Source of the DNA: CAWAMR01 sp963783095
Lineage (GTDB): Bacteria; Planctomycetota; Planctomycetia; Gemmatales; Gemmataceae
Direction of reading: 5' to 3'
DNA length: 64,000 bases
Assembly: GCA_963783095.1 (NCBI GenBank)
Contig: CAWAMR010000018.1
Location: 292,023 to 356,022 of the forward strand
Made by a program: the position numbers and the translations under genes. Below, piece by piece: positions 17,111-26,483 of the stretch (position 1 is the first letter of the stretch; every line of letters begins with the position of its first letter). The notes under the pieces are model-generated. The model did no database searches. It worked only from the letters and a program-made list of their open reading frames with translations, and was not told the DNA's origin.

Positions 17111-17965
17111 TGTTACAAATTGCTACAAGAATTCGATTTGCGCCGACTATGGTAGACACAAACGACCGTGCATGCGAACAGAATGTTACAAATTGCTACA
17201 AGAATTCGATTTCGCTCAGTCTATCGTAAAGTCAAACAAATGAATAATACTGCAAGACACTACAAATTGCTTCCAAAGACCTCGGCAGTTGATAAAACGA
17301 TTATCGATTGATTGGCTGATCAGGTCCCAAAACGGGGCTACAAATTGCTACAAAAATCGGTTTGCATCCATGATCGCAAACGCCGACGAATCAATTACGG
17401 AGTGGCGTGCTTCCAAGAAACTTCGCCTCAATCCAACGATTATTGATTTGATATTCTGGCGAAGTTACTTTCAGATGAGGGCCCGAAACCGGGCGCAGAC
17501 GCTACAAATTGCTACACAATTTGGTTTGCGGCTCAATAATTTAATAATCAAACAAACTAATAATCGAATGCATTGCTTCCAAGAAACTTCGCCTGAATCC
17601 AACGATTATTGATTTGATATTCTGGCGAAGTTACTTTCAGATAAGGGCCCGAGCATCGGGCGCAGCCGCTACAAATTGCTACAAAAATCGGTTTCCACAT
17701 TGATGATCGTAAATACGAACGAACGTATAGACTAATGGCGTGTTACAAATTGCTACACATTTTTGAATCGCGGATCGACTATTGAATAACCAAACAAACG
17801 AGGCGATGAACGGACATGCTACAATATGCTCCCAAAGAACTCGGCATTTGATCGGACGATTATCGATTTGATACACTGACGAAGTTCTTTGGTGAATGGA
17901 GCCCGTCGGGTTGCTACAAATTGTTGCAAAAACTTGATATTGCGACGACTAATGCAAAATAAAGC
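17111..17965 (+). repeat. Noncoding array of alternating A and B repeat units (TACAAATTGCTACA motif)
   Basis: The motif TACAAATTGCTACA, itself a 10-bp direct repeat of CTACAAA, recurs at 17114, 17187, 17339, 17503, 17670 and 17744, with variants at 17261, 17820 and 17915. Units alternate A-A-B-A-B-A-B-A-A-B-A. A units are about 74 bp; B units about 80-100 bp and contain the core ACGATTATYGATTTGAT. Two B units (about 17408-17500 and 17573-17667) are nearly identical. B units fold into a stem around the core (AACTTCGCC with GGCGAAGTT at 17419/17458 and 17585/17624; CCAAAGAAC with GTTCTTTGG at 17832/17884) followed by a GC hairpin. Spacing is not a multiple of three, so it is not coding. The region is visibly richer in A+T than its surroundings. 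Identity unknown. Confidence 0.8.
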
Positions 17966-18131
17966 GAATATAGAATTGATGTTTCGCGCCGAATACCGTT
18001 GTCACCCAATACCAATCATCGGTGAGAAATCTTTCGGCACCCGAACCCCGGCTTCCCTGCTGTGTCTATATCCATACGTTGCTCAAAGTTCACGAATTAA
18101 AGCAAGAAAAAGGCTTCCCATTGATGTGCTC

Positions 18132-18162
18132 TTGCTTTTTTCATAGTCTTTCAGTGTATAAT
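18132..18162 (+). promoter_or_regulatory. Possible infB promoter
   Basis: TTGCTT (18132-18137), 19-bp spacer, perfect TATAAT (18157-18162), about 270 bp before the infB start in an A+T-rich stretch. The spacer is long, so this is tentative. It would give infB its own transcription now that it is cut off from nusA. The rest of 17966-18431 shows no gene. Confidence 0.35.
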
Positions 18163-18431
18163 TCGTTAGAGTTTATTATTCCTTTTCCCCTCCGGCCGCG
18201 TTAGGAGTCTGTCGACACAGCATGCCATGATTTGACTTTCCCTCCACAATCAGGGCGGCCGGGCGATTTTTCGCAGCCTGCCCCTTCAAGAATGGCATTC
18301 TCGGTTCGGCGCGGGAAGAGTCTCTCTTCCCAATCCAACAGGGTCGGGTAAAATAGCGTAATCATTCCACAAAATAACCATCCTCGCATCAGCGAGACGG
18401 GGCGTAGGGGAACGCCTCGAAGGAGCACCGC

Positions 18432-21400
18432 TTGCAGCAGACCAAAGATACCAAAGATACTAAGGACAATAAGGAAAAAATCCGAGTCTTTGCTCTAGCG
18501 CGCCACCCTTGGGGTGGACAGCAAGACCGTTATCGACCTCTGCAAAGGGCTTGGCTTCGACGTGAAAAGCCAGCTTTCCGGTCTGGAGCCGGAACAGGTC
18601 GAACAACTCAAACAGCGCATGGCCAAGGGCGGCAAGGCAACACCCGCGGAAGCGCCCGCCCTGCACCTGCCGTGACGTTGCCCCCCAAAGACAAAAAGAT
18701 TGTCAACCTCCAACCGCAGAAAGCACCTCTACGGTCTGAAGCCCCACGGCCCAACGAAACAACGCCGGAGCCGAGCGCTGGTTCCATCATCGAGACAAGG
18801 CCCGTTGTTCCGCAGCAGAGGCGCAGAATGGCAGCCTGAACCCGCATCGAGTCACGTACCGACACCGGAATCCACGGTTCGGACACCTGCGCCGATTGTG
18901 GAAACTGGCGGTTTGACTCCTCCTGAAGCGGATGTTCAGTCGGCACCGCTGATCGTGGAGGGTTCTCGAACTCTTCCCACGCCCGGTGTCGCCCCCGTTA
19001 TCGCTGTCGATGAACGCATCCCGCCATCGGCCTCGGTGGAAGCTGGTTCCCCCGCGAAAACAGAGCCGAGTCCGGTCGCGCCAGCACCCGCGAAACCACC
19101 GCTACCTACCAGCGCTCGAATGCCAAACTTGTCCGGCACCCGTCCTGCTTCGTTGACACGTCCACCTGCCCCAAGAACAGGCCCTGCTCCAACTTCCGAC
19201 GCAGGCCCTCCGAAAACCCCGGCCGGCCCTCCATCCACGCCGACCACGACCGGTCCTCGTCCCACCACGCCGGGCGCTGGAGGACCGACCCGACCAGCGC
19301 CGCACACAGGTAGTGGCGGCACAAGCCCGCCACGGGCACCGGCTCACGGCGCGGCCCCGCCTCGACCGTATGGCTCCCCAACTCGAACCGGCCCCGGAAC
19401 CGGAACCAGTGGTCCACGTGGGGGGAGCGGGCCAGGACCAGTGCGCCCTGGTCCGGGTACAACGACCGGGGGTGGCGGGCCTGGCCGTTCGCCCGGCGGG
19501 CCTGGTGCACCTCCAGCCGGTGGACCGGGAACGACGCCCGGCAATCGCCATCGTCGCACCGATCGTGATCGGCACGCTGTACTTACCGACCGTCGTTCGC
19601 CCGGCGATCCAAATAAGAAGGGTCCCGGCCCGGCGCAGCCTCAGGCACCCAAACAGCGTCCCTTCTCGCCGGAGGAACTGATTGCGCTGCGTAACGGTAC
19701 TCTTCTGGCTGATTTGCTCAAGAAGAAGAAAGAAGATCCCACGCGCACCGCCCGGCGGGATGGGAACCGGCAAGGGAGGGATGCAGGAACCCGATGCCGA
19801 TCAGGACTCGGAAGAGGGCAAGAAGAAAAAGCGCTCCCCGGACGAGAAACTCGTCACGCCGATCGCGCCAAACGGCAGGAACAGCGCAAAGTCCGGCAAA
19901 CCAGCGTCGTCGTTCAGAATGGCCAGGTCGACGTCATCGAGGAGGAGCGCGTCAGAGCGCAGCAAGCGCCCCAAGCCGCTTCTCAAGAAGAAGGACAAGG
20001 GCACGCTGCCGCCAAAAGACAGTACCATTTTCATCGCGGCACCGATCACGATTCGCTCGCTTTCCGAAGCGATCGGCATGAAGGTGGGCGAGCTGATGAT
20101 CAAGTTGAAGCAATTGACCACGACGCTTTACACGGTCAACTCAAACATCGAGTTCGATATCGCGGAACTGATTGCCACCGAGAAGAACCTGGTGTTGCAA
20201 CTGAAGAAATCGGAGACCGCGGAAGACACGGAAATCAAGATCCATACCGATGCGCAAGCGGACGAGAGCAAACTGGAACCTCGGGCACCGGTCGTCACGA
20301 TCATGGGCCACGTCGACCACGGCAAGACCTCGTTGCTCGACAAGATTCGCGCATCCAATGTCGTCGCCACCGAAGCCGGCGGCATCACGCAGGTGATCCG
20401 CGCCTGGCGCGTGGAACACAACGGCAAGCCGGTCACCTTCCTCGATACGCCCGGCCACGAAGCGTTTACCAAGATGCGTGCCGCGCGGAGCCAATGTGAC
20501 CGACATCGCCGTGATCGTGGTTGCCGCCAACGATGGCGTCATGCCCCAGACGGAAGAGGCCATCGCCCATGCCAAGGCCGCAGGCGTTTCGATCGTCGTG
20601 GCGATCAACAAGATCGATCTGCCCGACGCCAACGTCAAACGCACTGAGCAGCAGCTTTACAGCCTGAGCCTCTTGCCCGACACGATGGGCGGCGATTGCA
20701 GTTCGTGTACACCAGCGCCGACCAAAGGGACGGTATCGACGAATTGCTCGAAACGCTGTCTCTGGTGGCGGAGTTGAAGGAACTGAAGGCGAATCCGCAC
20801 AAGCCGGCGATGGGCACGTGTCTGGAAGCTTACCTCTCCGGCGACGAAGGCGTCATGGCAACCGTCCTCGTCCAGCAAGGAACGCTTGCATCGCGGCGAT
20901 GTCATGTTGTGCGGTGCCGCTTACGGTCGAGTCCGCGCCATGTATGACGACTTCGGCAGGGTGGTAAAGGAAGCCGGCCCCAGCATGCCGGTCGTCATCA
21001 GCGGTCTCGATGAAGTCCCCAACGCCGACGACCACTTCCACGTCGTCGACCGAGTTGGCCAAGGCCGCGCGAAATTGCCGACCGGCGCAAGGATCGGGCT
21101 TTGGAAGCGACTTTCAAGACGCGCAGCCCGCTCAAGCTGGAGGATATCACCGAGGCCGGCAAGCCGAAGATTACCGAGCTCAAAATCGTCCTGAAGGCCG
21201 AGGCGCGAGGCTCCATCGAAGCGATCCGCAAGGAGCTGGAAAAACTGGTCCACGAAGAAGTCCGCGTTCGTTTACTGCACGCCGGCATCGGGGCAATCAC
21301 CGAGAGCGACGTGCAACTGGCGCTGGCCTCGCCGGAAGATTCCCTGGTCGTCGGCTTCAATGTCGTGCCCGACGACAACGCCCTCAGGCTGGCAGATGAC

Positions 21401-21805
21401 CGCGGCATCAAGATCCGCGAGTACGACATCATCTACAAGCTGACGGAAGACATCAAATCCGCCCTTGAAGGCAAGCTCAAGCCGCGTGAAGAGATCGTCA
21501 ACCTGGGCCGGGCCATCGTCAAGCAGACCTTCAAGATCGGCAAAGTCGGCACCATCGCCGGTTGTTACGTCACCCAGGGATTGATCGAGCGTTCGTCGAA
21601 AATTCGCGTGATCCGCGACGGCGGCATCATCTACCCGGTTGGCGAGAAAACGGCGAGTCTGGAATCGCTCAAGCGCTCACAAGAGCGACGTGCGCGAGAT
21701 CGCGAGGGATTCGAATGCGGCATGAAGATCGCCGGCTACGACGACATCAAGGTCAACGACGTGATCGAAGCCTATCGCATCGATCACATTCAGAGAACGC
21801 TCTAA
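18432..21805 (+). CDS. infB: Translation initiation factor IF-2 (several frame changes)
   Basis: I start at TTG 18432, preceded by GAAGGAG, giving an IF2_N domain (KIRVFALA ... LGVDSKTVIDLCKGLGFDVK after one frame change at ~18502). A long Pro/Gly/Arg/Thr-rich linker follows (about 18840-19620), typical of planctomycete IF-2. The C-terminal half has the second IF2_N region (IRSLSEAIGMKVGELMIKLK), G1 MGHVDHGKTSLLD, G3 DTPGHEAFTKM, G4 NKIDLP, and domains II-IV to NDVIEAYRIDHIQRTL. Joins between frames lie near 18502, 18655, 18832, 20490, 20690, 20878 and 21080, plus one or more in 19540-19990. IF-2 places initiator tRNA on the ribosome and is essential, so these must be sequence errors, not decay. 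Followed by DUF503 and rbfA in the usual order. Confidence 0.92.
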
Positions 21806-21810
21806 TTGAG

Positions 21811-21891
21811 AGTGTTCAGTTTTCAGTGTTCAGTGTTCAGTTAAAGACGTTTTTGACTGAACACTGAACACTGAACACTGAACACTGAAAC
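21811..21891. repeat. Hairpin of short CAGTGTT repeats
   Basis: Tandem GTTCAGTGTTCAGT units on the left arm and ACTGAACACTGAACACTGAA on the right, around a GACGTTTTTGAC centre. It lies between infB and the DUF503 gene and may form a terminator-like hairpin. A similar structure with GTGGTCAGT units follows rbfA at 24326. Confidence 0.7.
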
Positions 21892-21895
21892 TAAG

Positions 21896-22189
21896 ATGCA
21901 CATTGGCTCCCTTCGCGCCCGGCTGTTTGTTCGCGAGTCTCGCAGCTTGAAGGACAAGCGGCAGGTCGTGAAAAGCATCATCGATCGGCTTCGCAACGGG
22001 TTCAATGTTGCAGTTGCAGAAGTGGACGAAAAAGATCATCATCAGACGATTGTGCTTGGCGTTGTGACGGTGGGTGATGAAGCGCAGTATGTGAAGAGAA
22101 CCCTTGAACTTGTCGCCAACGCCCTGCGAGGGCATCCGGTGGCGCAGTTCTGCGAGTGCGAGATGTCGGTGGAGGCCGCGACGATTTGA
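21896..22189 (+). CDS. DUF503 (YlxP-like) protein
   Basis: 97 residues: MHIGSLRARLFVRESRSLKD, KRQVVKSIIDRLRNGFNVAV, EVDEKDHHQTIVLGVVTVG. This is the normal DUF503 pattern (ferredoxin-like fold, SLKDKR motif). In many bacteria this gene lies between infB and rbfA, as here, and its product is thought to help in ribosome-related functions; its biochemical role is not settled. Intact. Confidence 0.9.
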   Translation: MHIGSLRARLFVRESRSLKDKRQVVKSIIDRLRNGFNVAVAEVDEKDHHQTIVLGVVTVGDEAQYVKRTLELVANALRGHPVAQFCECEMSVEAATI

Positions 22190-22200
22190 GGGGCGAGTCC

Positions 22201-22527
22201 GTGGAATCGTCAGGCAGCCGAAAGTGGCACTGGTTTTGGGCATTCTTCGCGCTGGGCATTATCGTGGCGATGTGCATCGTGGGAATGTTTTGGAGAATCC
22301 CCACCTGGCAAAGTGTACCCGCAGGTGCCTCGCTGCCGAAGAAGCCCTGGCTTGGGCCGGACCAAGTGGTGGTTCGGCTGTTCTTCTTGCAATGCTTAAA
22401 TCTGGTCGGCGGTGTTATTTTCCTGAAAGGTTCCCGCGCTGATGTTTGGCCAACTGCGATCTTTCTTCTTGTGGTTACGGTAATTGCTGGATTCGGTGCT
22501 CTCGTCGCCATGGCACCTTCATTGTGA
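22201..22527 (+). CDS. Small membrane protein, copy 1 of a duplicated pair
   Basis: 108 residues from the GTG at 22201 (GAGGGG upstream). Two or three hydrophobic segments: WHWFWAFFALGIIVAMCIVG, VVRLFFLQCLNLVGGVIFLK and TAIFLLVVTVIAGFGALVAM. It resembles the 23003-23266 product in layout (FWYWLG..., ILQILNIICGIFFLDGKR), and both are followed by a copy of the phosphatase start MRQLRPYSLWLGHVGD, so the region looks like a tandem duplication. No function recognised. Confidence 0.6.
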   Translation: MESSGSRKWHWFWAFFALGIIVAMCIVGMFWRIPTWQSVPAGASLPKKPWLGPDQVVVRLFFLQCLNLVGGVIFLKGSRADVWPTAIFLLVVTVIAGFGALVAMAPSL

Positions 22528-22545
22528 CCCAAAATGAGACCACCC

Positions 22546-22713
22546 AATGCGGCAACTCCGACCCTATTCGTTGTGGTTGGGACATGTGGGAGACGCATGG
22601 GATCTGAGTTCAGTCTTGGAAAAAGAAATAAAGGCGCTGGTTGATCTAGCGGCGATGGAGAAGTCCCCGAAGGAACCTGAATATGAACCCCGAGGACTTG
22701 GCGGGATGGCTTG
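22546..22713 (+). pseudogene. Truncated copy of the dual-specificity phosphatase gene
   Basis: MRQLRPYSLWLGHVGDAWDL and the next ~20 residues (KALVDLAAMEKSP) match the N-terminus of the phosphatase at 23316-23729, then the similarity stops and the frame ends after 55 codons. The catalytic CX5R part is absent. It overlaps the start of the next small gene. It reads as the leftover of a tandem duplication. Confidence 0.75.
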
Positions 22714-22934
22714 ATGCGAACCCATTTGCGCCGTTCCGATTGAAGTTGACCAATGGCGAAACGATCAACGTGACTAAGCCCCAGGATATGCTCACGGGTC
22801 TACGCACTGCGGTTATTGCAATCCCCTTGGAAAGCAACCCGCGCTACTACCATCACTGGAAAACGGTGAGTTTAGACCACATGGTTGCCATCGAGCCAAT
22901 CAGTCCGGTTCCCCAAGTTCCGCAAGAGGATTGA
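22683..22934 (+). CDS. Small hypothetical protein
   Basis: 83 residues with GAAGGAA before the ATG. The text MNPEDLAGWLDANPFAPFRL, LTNGETINVTKP and LDHMVAIEPI looks like a compact beta-rich domain of a type often seen as stand-alone small proteins in planctomycetes (xxFRLxLxNGxxxxVxxP). It sits between the two copies of the duplicated membrane-protein/phosphatase unit. No function assigned. Confidence 0.6.
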   Translation: MNPEDLAGWLDANPFAPFRLKLTNGETINVTKPQDMLTGLRTAVIAIPLESNPRYYHHWKTVSLDHMVAIEPISPVPQVPQED

Positions 22935-23002
22935 TCTGGAGGTCATGGAGCATCACCTAGATCTCATTAACTGCCGGTTTCCCTTGACAGGAGGGCTGCT
23001 TG

Positions 23003-23266
23003 GTGAAGGATGACAACTTTCGAAAGTGGTTTTGGTACTGGCTGGGCCTCGGGATTGCCATTCCCTTGGCGATGATTGTGTCTTCCGAGTTTTGGAGATT
23101 GGAAGTGGATGATTCCGTGGGTTCGTTGTTCATTTTGCAAATTTTGAACATCATTTGCGGCATCTTCTTTCTTGACGGCAAACGTGTGCTTGCTAGTGCG
23201 GTTTCGGTGTTACTTTTTCTCTCCACCGTGACTGTTGGCGTTTGCTGTCAAGGCGTCGTGCCCTGA
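23003..23266 (+). CDS. Small membrane protein, copy 2 of the duplicated pair
   Basis: About 87 residues from GTG 23003 (GGAGGGCTG upstream; TTG 23000 is an alternative). Hydrophobic segments WFWYWLGLGIAIPLAMIVSS, FILQILNIICGIFF and VSVLLFLSTVTVGVCCQGVV. Its order of segments and the LQxLNxxxGxxFLxGxR motif match the product of 22201-22527. It lies 50 bp before the intact phosphatase. No function recognised. Confidence 0.58.
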   Translation: MKDDNFRKWFWYWLGLGIAIPLAMIVSSEFWRLEVDDSVGSLFILQILNIICGIFFLDGKRVLASAVSVLLFLSTVTVGVCCQGVVP

Positions 23267-23315
23267 TACTGCGATTGTTGTTTTGGTCGGGTTGTGACCC
23301 AAGAAGAGACAACCA

Positions 23316-23729
23316 ATGCGGCAACTCCGACCGTATTCTTTGTGGTTGGGACATGTGGGCGACACATGGGATCTGAAATCGGTTTTGGCGGAAGGAATTA
23401 GTGCGCTGGTTGATCTGGCGGCGATGGAGAAGCCCCCGACGATTACGAGGGATCTCATATACTGCCGGTTTCCCATGGTAGATGGAATTGGAAATCCGCC
23501 GTGGCTGTTGCGATTGGCGGTTGAAACGGTAGCGAATTTGCTTCGTTCTGAAATATCCACACTGGTGTTTTGCTCAGCCGGTATGAGCAGAACGCCGACA
23601 ATCGCAGCAGCGGCTTTGTCGGTCTTGAGTGGTCAACAGGTTGTGGATTGCCTGAAGTTGGTCACCGGGTCGGCTTGTGCGGATGTGTCTCCGGGATTGC
23701 TTGGCGAGGTACAGGCACTCTATCCGTGA
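23316..23729 (+). CDS. Dual-specificity/tyrosine phosphatase-like protein
   Basis: 137 residues. The active-site loop VFCSAGMSRTPTIAAAAL fits the CX5R signature (C-S-A-G-M-S-R) of cysteine-based phosphatases, with the expected hydrophobic strand before it and helix after it. The usual general-acid Asp lies probably in the FPMVDGIG segment. It would remove phosphate from proteins or another phosphoester; the substrate cannot be told. A truncated copy of its first 45 codons is at 22546-22713. Confidence 0.8.
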   Translation: MRQLRPYSLWLGHVGDTWDLKSVLAEGISALVDLAAMEKPPTITRDLIYCRFPMVDGIGNPPWLLRLAVETVANLLRSEISTLVFCSAGMSRTPTIAAAALSVLSGQQVVDCLKLVTGSACADVSPGLLGEVQALYP

Positions 23730-23897
23730 GGTGACCGCGCCAGCGCGAGGCGAACCCCATGCGTTAGCTTGGGGGTAAGGGAGTGAGTCTTGGCGAGTTT
23801 GTAGCCACCCCGGAGCTTACGCACCGGGTTCGCCTCGATTGCGAGACGTAGTTGCACAGTAATCTAGACGTATCGAAAGACAACGGACGAACTCAGC

Positions 23898-24323
23898 ATG
23901 AAAACGCATCGGTTAGCACGGGTCAGTGAAGTCATTCGCGAAGTGGCCAGCGAGACCATTCTCTTTGAACTGCGCGATCCGCGCGTCAAGATGGTGACCG
24001 TCACCCGTGCCGAGGTGTCCGGCGATCTGCAACATGCCAAGGTCTATGTCTCCATCATGGGATCGGAGCAGGAACAAAAAGTGTGTCTGTATGGACTCCG
24101 CCGGGCAGCGGGGTTCATTCAATCGAAGCTGGCCAACCGGATGCAGACGCGCTACATTCCCGTCGTCGAATTCGTGCAGGATCAGGGTATCAAGAACAGC
24201 CTGGAAGTTGCCCGCCTGCTGGCTGAAGAGAAACGTCATCAAAAGCCCGATGCCGTCTCGGAAACGGAATCCGAGATGGAGAACGCAGAGAAAGAGGCAC
24301 CTGTGGAAGAGGAGCCAAAGTGA
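23898..24323 (+). CDS. rbfA: Ribosome-binding factor A
   Basis: 141 residues: MKTHRLARVSEVIREVASET, LRDPRVKMVTVTRAEVSGDL, AKVYVSIMG and GFIQSKLANRMQTRYIPVVEF, all in the normal RbfA order (KH-like fold), plus an acidic C-terminal tail of about 30 residues. It binds the 30S subunit late in its maturation. Intact and in its usual place downstream of infB, though separated here by the duplicated small genes. Confidence 0.95.
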   Translation: MKTHRLARVSEVIREVASETILFELRDPRVKMVTVTRAEVSGDLQHAKVYVSIMGSEQEQKVCLYGLRRAAGFIQSKLANRMQTRYIPVVEFVQDQGIKNSLEVARLLAEEKRHQKPDAVSETESEMENAEKEAPVEEEPK

Positions 24324-24325
24324 AT

Positions 24326-24412
24326 AGTGGTCGGTGATCAGTGGTCAGTAAATGCAAGAAAGCCCTTAAAGGTATTGGTATTTACTGACCACTGACCACT
24401 GACCACTGTTCC
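24326..24412. repeat. Hairpin of GTGGTCAGT repeats
   Basis: Left arm GTGATCAGTGGTCAGTAAAT pairs with ATTTACTGACCACTGACCAC. It lies just behind rbfA and may end its transcript; the same kind of sequence is at 21811-21891. Confidence 0.7.
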
Positions 24413-24458
24413 CGAAGGGAACTGGAATGGGAATCCAACAAGGAAGGAACCACGAGTT

Positions 24459-25176
24459 ATGCCGACCATGACCAACAAACAACAATTGCTCACGCAGACG
24501 TTCAACCTGCTCAAGAAGCGGTATGATTCGTCCATCGCAGAACATGAAAAGCGGCCCATCATCGAGCATTTGCTCTATGCAATTTGCCGCGAAGGAGCAA
24601 CACGCGAACAGGCCGACACGGCCTTCGACAAATTGCGAAAGACCTTTTTCGACTGGAACGAAGTGCGCGTTTCCGCAGTCCATGAAATCGCCGATGCGAT
24701 GGTCGATTTGCCGGATGCGGGTCCGAAATCGGCAGCGCATCGTCGGCATGCTCCAGGAATGGTTCGAGCAAACCTACAACTTCGACATGGAAGATCTGGC
24801 GAAAAAAGGTGTCAAGGACGCCGCCAAGAAACTTTCGCGCCTCAAGGATGTCAACGACTTCGACATCGCCTGGGTGATCCAGCACGGCTTCGGCGGCCAC
24901 GCCATCCCCCTCGACGAGCCGACCTTGCGCGTGTTGAAACGCCTGGGTGTCCTCGACGAGGAAAACGAAGACCTCGAAGCCATGCGCGGCAGCGTCGAAC
25001 ATAATGTGCCGAAGGCCAAAGGCAGCGCCTTTTTCGAGATGGTCAGCCAGCTCGCCGATGAGGTCTGTTTCGAAGAAGCGCCAAAGTGTTCCGCGTGTCC
25101 ATTGAAGGACGAATGCCCCGTCGGACTGGAACGCGCCCGGACCGCACCGGAACCGAAACCGAGGAAATCACGCTGA
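24459..25176 (+). CDS. Endonuclease III-like iron-sulfur protein (one frame change)
   Basis: About 240 residues read through one frame change near 24735 (DAGPKSA then QRIVGMLQEWF). The C-terminus has CFEEAPKCSACPLKDEC, which is C-X6-C-X2-C-X5-C, the [4Fe-4S] loop of the Nth/MutY glycosylase superfamily. A hairpin-and-GPD-like region is expected around VNDFDIAWVIQHGFGGHAIP, where the catalytic Asp/Lys pair is not clearly conserved (DEPTLRVLKRLGVLDE follows). It may be a divergent DNA glycosylase/lyase or a non-catalytic relative. It follows rbfA on the same strand. Confidence 0.78.
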
Positions 25177-25195
25177 AATGGGTGGCGAGTCTTTC

Positions 25196-25328
25196 CCCCC
25201 TCCCCTGTACTCAGGGGAGAGGGTTGGGGTGAGGGGTAAGAGCCTGCCACCATGAAAGACGCGTCTGGGAAGGGTGAAGGTTTACCCCCTCACCCTACCC
25301 TCTCCCCTGAGTACAGGGGCGAGGGGAT
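25196..25328. repeat. CTCTCCCCTGAGTACAGGGG inverted repeat
   Basis: CCCTCCCCTGTACTCAGGGG and its reverse complement about 90 bp later, both with further pairing to GAGGGGTAAG / TTACCCCCTC. It lies in the convergent gap between the endonuclease III-like gene and the LRR gene. Confidence 0.7.
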
Positions 25329-25385
25329 TAGTGCTTGCTCTTACCACTTGATTGCGGTTATGCCGCGCTGCGACAAACATGCCGA

Positions 25386-26483
25386 TCACTTGGCGGTATT
25401 GTGGTAGACCTTGCAGTTGGGCAAGAGCTTTTTCAATTCGGCAACGCCGGCCTTGGTCACAAGCGAGTTGTCGAGTCCCAGAGTGTGTAACTTCTTGAGT
25501 CCTTTCAGTTCGCGCACCCCGGCGTCGCCAATTTTCGTGTCCCTCAGATCGAGCGACCCGAGACTGTCGAGCTTGGCAAGCTCCTTCATCCCGGCGTCGG
25601 TGATACGCGTCTTATTGAGCATGAGCTGTTGCAAATGTTTCTGAGCCGCGACATACTTCAATCCCGCATCGCCGATCGTCGTATCGCCAAGGCGAAGTTC
25701 CTCAAGATCCAGAGGTGCCAGCGCCTTAATGCCGGCATCGGTAATCCGGGTGGATGAGAGGAACAGGGATCTCAACTGTTTGTGCCCCGCCAGTTCTTTG
25801 AGCCCCGCGTCGGTAATGGCAGTATTCTCCAGGGTCAGTTGCTTCAAATTCGTAAATCGAGTCAACTCCTTCAGCCCCGCGTCGTTGGTCGGCGATCGAC
25901 CGAGATAGATCGTGTGCAGGTTGGGGAATTCGGCAAGTTCCCGCAGGCCCTTGTCCGTGACTTTGGTGCCGGCGAGCGCCATCGCCACGACTTCATCGGA
26001 ATTCTTGGGACGTTGGCCGAAAATCTTGGTGCCTGTCCCGTTCAACACGTGCAGGATGCGCATCTTTCGCAACGTCTGCAACGCTCCGTCGTCGATCAGA
26101 TTGTTATCCAGGGTTAGCGTCTTTAGTTGTTTAAGCGTGGCCAGCGATTTTAGGCCGGCCGGTGTGACCTTGGTGCCAACGAGGTAGAGTTCCTCCAATT
26201 GCTTGAGCGCGGCCACTTCCTTCAGAGCTGCGTCGCCGACGCCTGTCCTGTTGAGGTCCAGCTTCTTCAACTTTTGGAGGCCCGCAAGTTCCTTAAGGCT
26301 CGCCTCGTTAAACTTGGCGAATACAAGATCCACACTGGTGACCGGCTTGCCCGGCTTCGCGTCTCGATAGAATCGACCGCCGATACTTTTGACATAGGCG
26401 GCGGAGCGCTCCTCGGCGTCGTCCGCGCGAGAGAGAGACACGACAGCAACCAGCACTACCAGCGAACAAATGCCTCGACCCAT
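25386..26483 (-). CDS. Secreted leucine-rich-repeat protein
   Basis: 365 residues from the ATG at 26483 (GGAG nine bases upstream), giving the signal MGRGICSLVVLVAVVSLSRA. The rest is about 12 leucine-rich repeats of 23-24 residues with the consensus LxxLxxLxLxxTxITDAGLKEL (for example LTLENTAITDAGLKELAGHK), the ribonuclease-inhibitor/internalin-like type frequent in planctomycetes. It should form a curved solenoid used for protein contacts outside the cytoplasm. Intact. Divergent from the sigma-factor gene that follows. Confidence 0.87.
   Translation of the reverse strand: MGRGICSLVVLVAVVSLSRADDAEERSAAYVKSIGGRFYRDAKPGKPVTSVDLVFAKFNEASLKELAGLQKLKKLDLNRTGVGDAALKEVAALKQLEELYLVGTKVTPAGLKSLATLKQLKTLTLDNNLIDDGALQTLRKMRILHVLNGTGTKIFGQRPKNSDEVVAMALAGTKVTDKGLRELAEFPNLHTIYLGRSPTNDAGLKELTRFTNLKQLTLENTAITDAGLKELAGHKQLRSLFLSSTRITDAGIKALAPLDLEELRLGDTTIGDAGLKYVAAQKHLQQLMLNKTRITDAGMKELAKLDSLGSLDLRDTKIGDAGVRELKGLKKLHTLGLDNSLVTKAGVAELKKLLPNCKVYHNTAK

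Noticed and set aside
16626..17612. Open frames running into the repeat array (16626-17243 and 17289-17612)
   Set aside because: Successive copies of the same DNA motif are read in different frames and spacing is not a multiple of three; no ribosome sites.
17401..17670. Integron attC sites
   Set aside because: Stem-loops are present, but there are no cassette genes between them, no integrase and no clear R box pattern.
17111..17965. CRISPR array
   Set aside because: The repeated parts are long and diverged, the parts between them are also repeated, spacing varies, and no cas gene is near.
19102..19773. Long Arg/Gly-rich minus-strand frames opposite infB
   Set aside because: They are mirror images of the Pro/Gly-rich IF-2 linker with biased codons.
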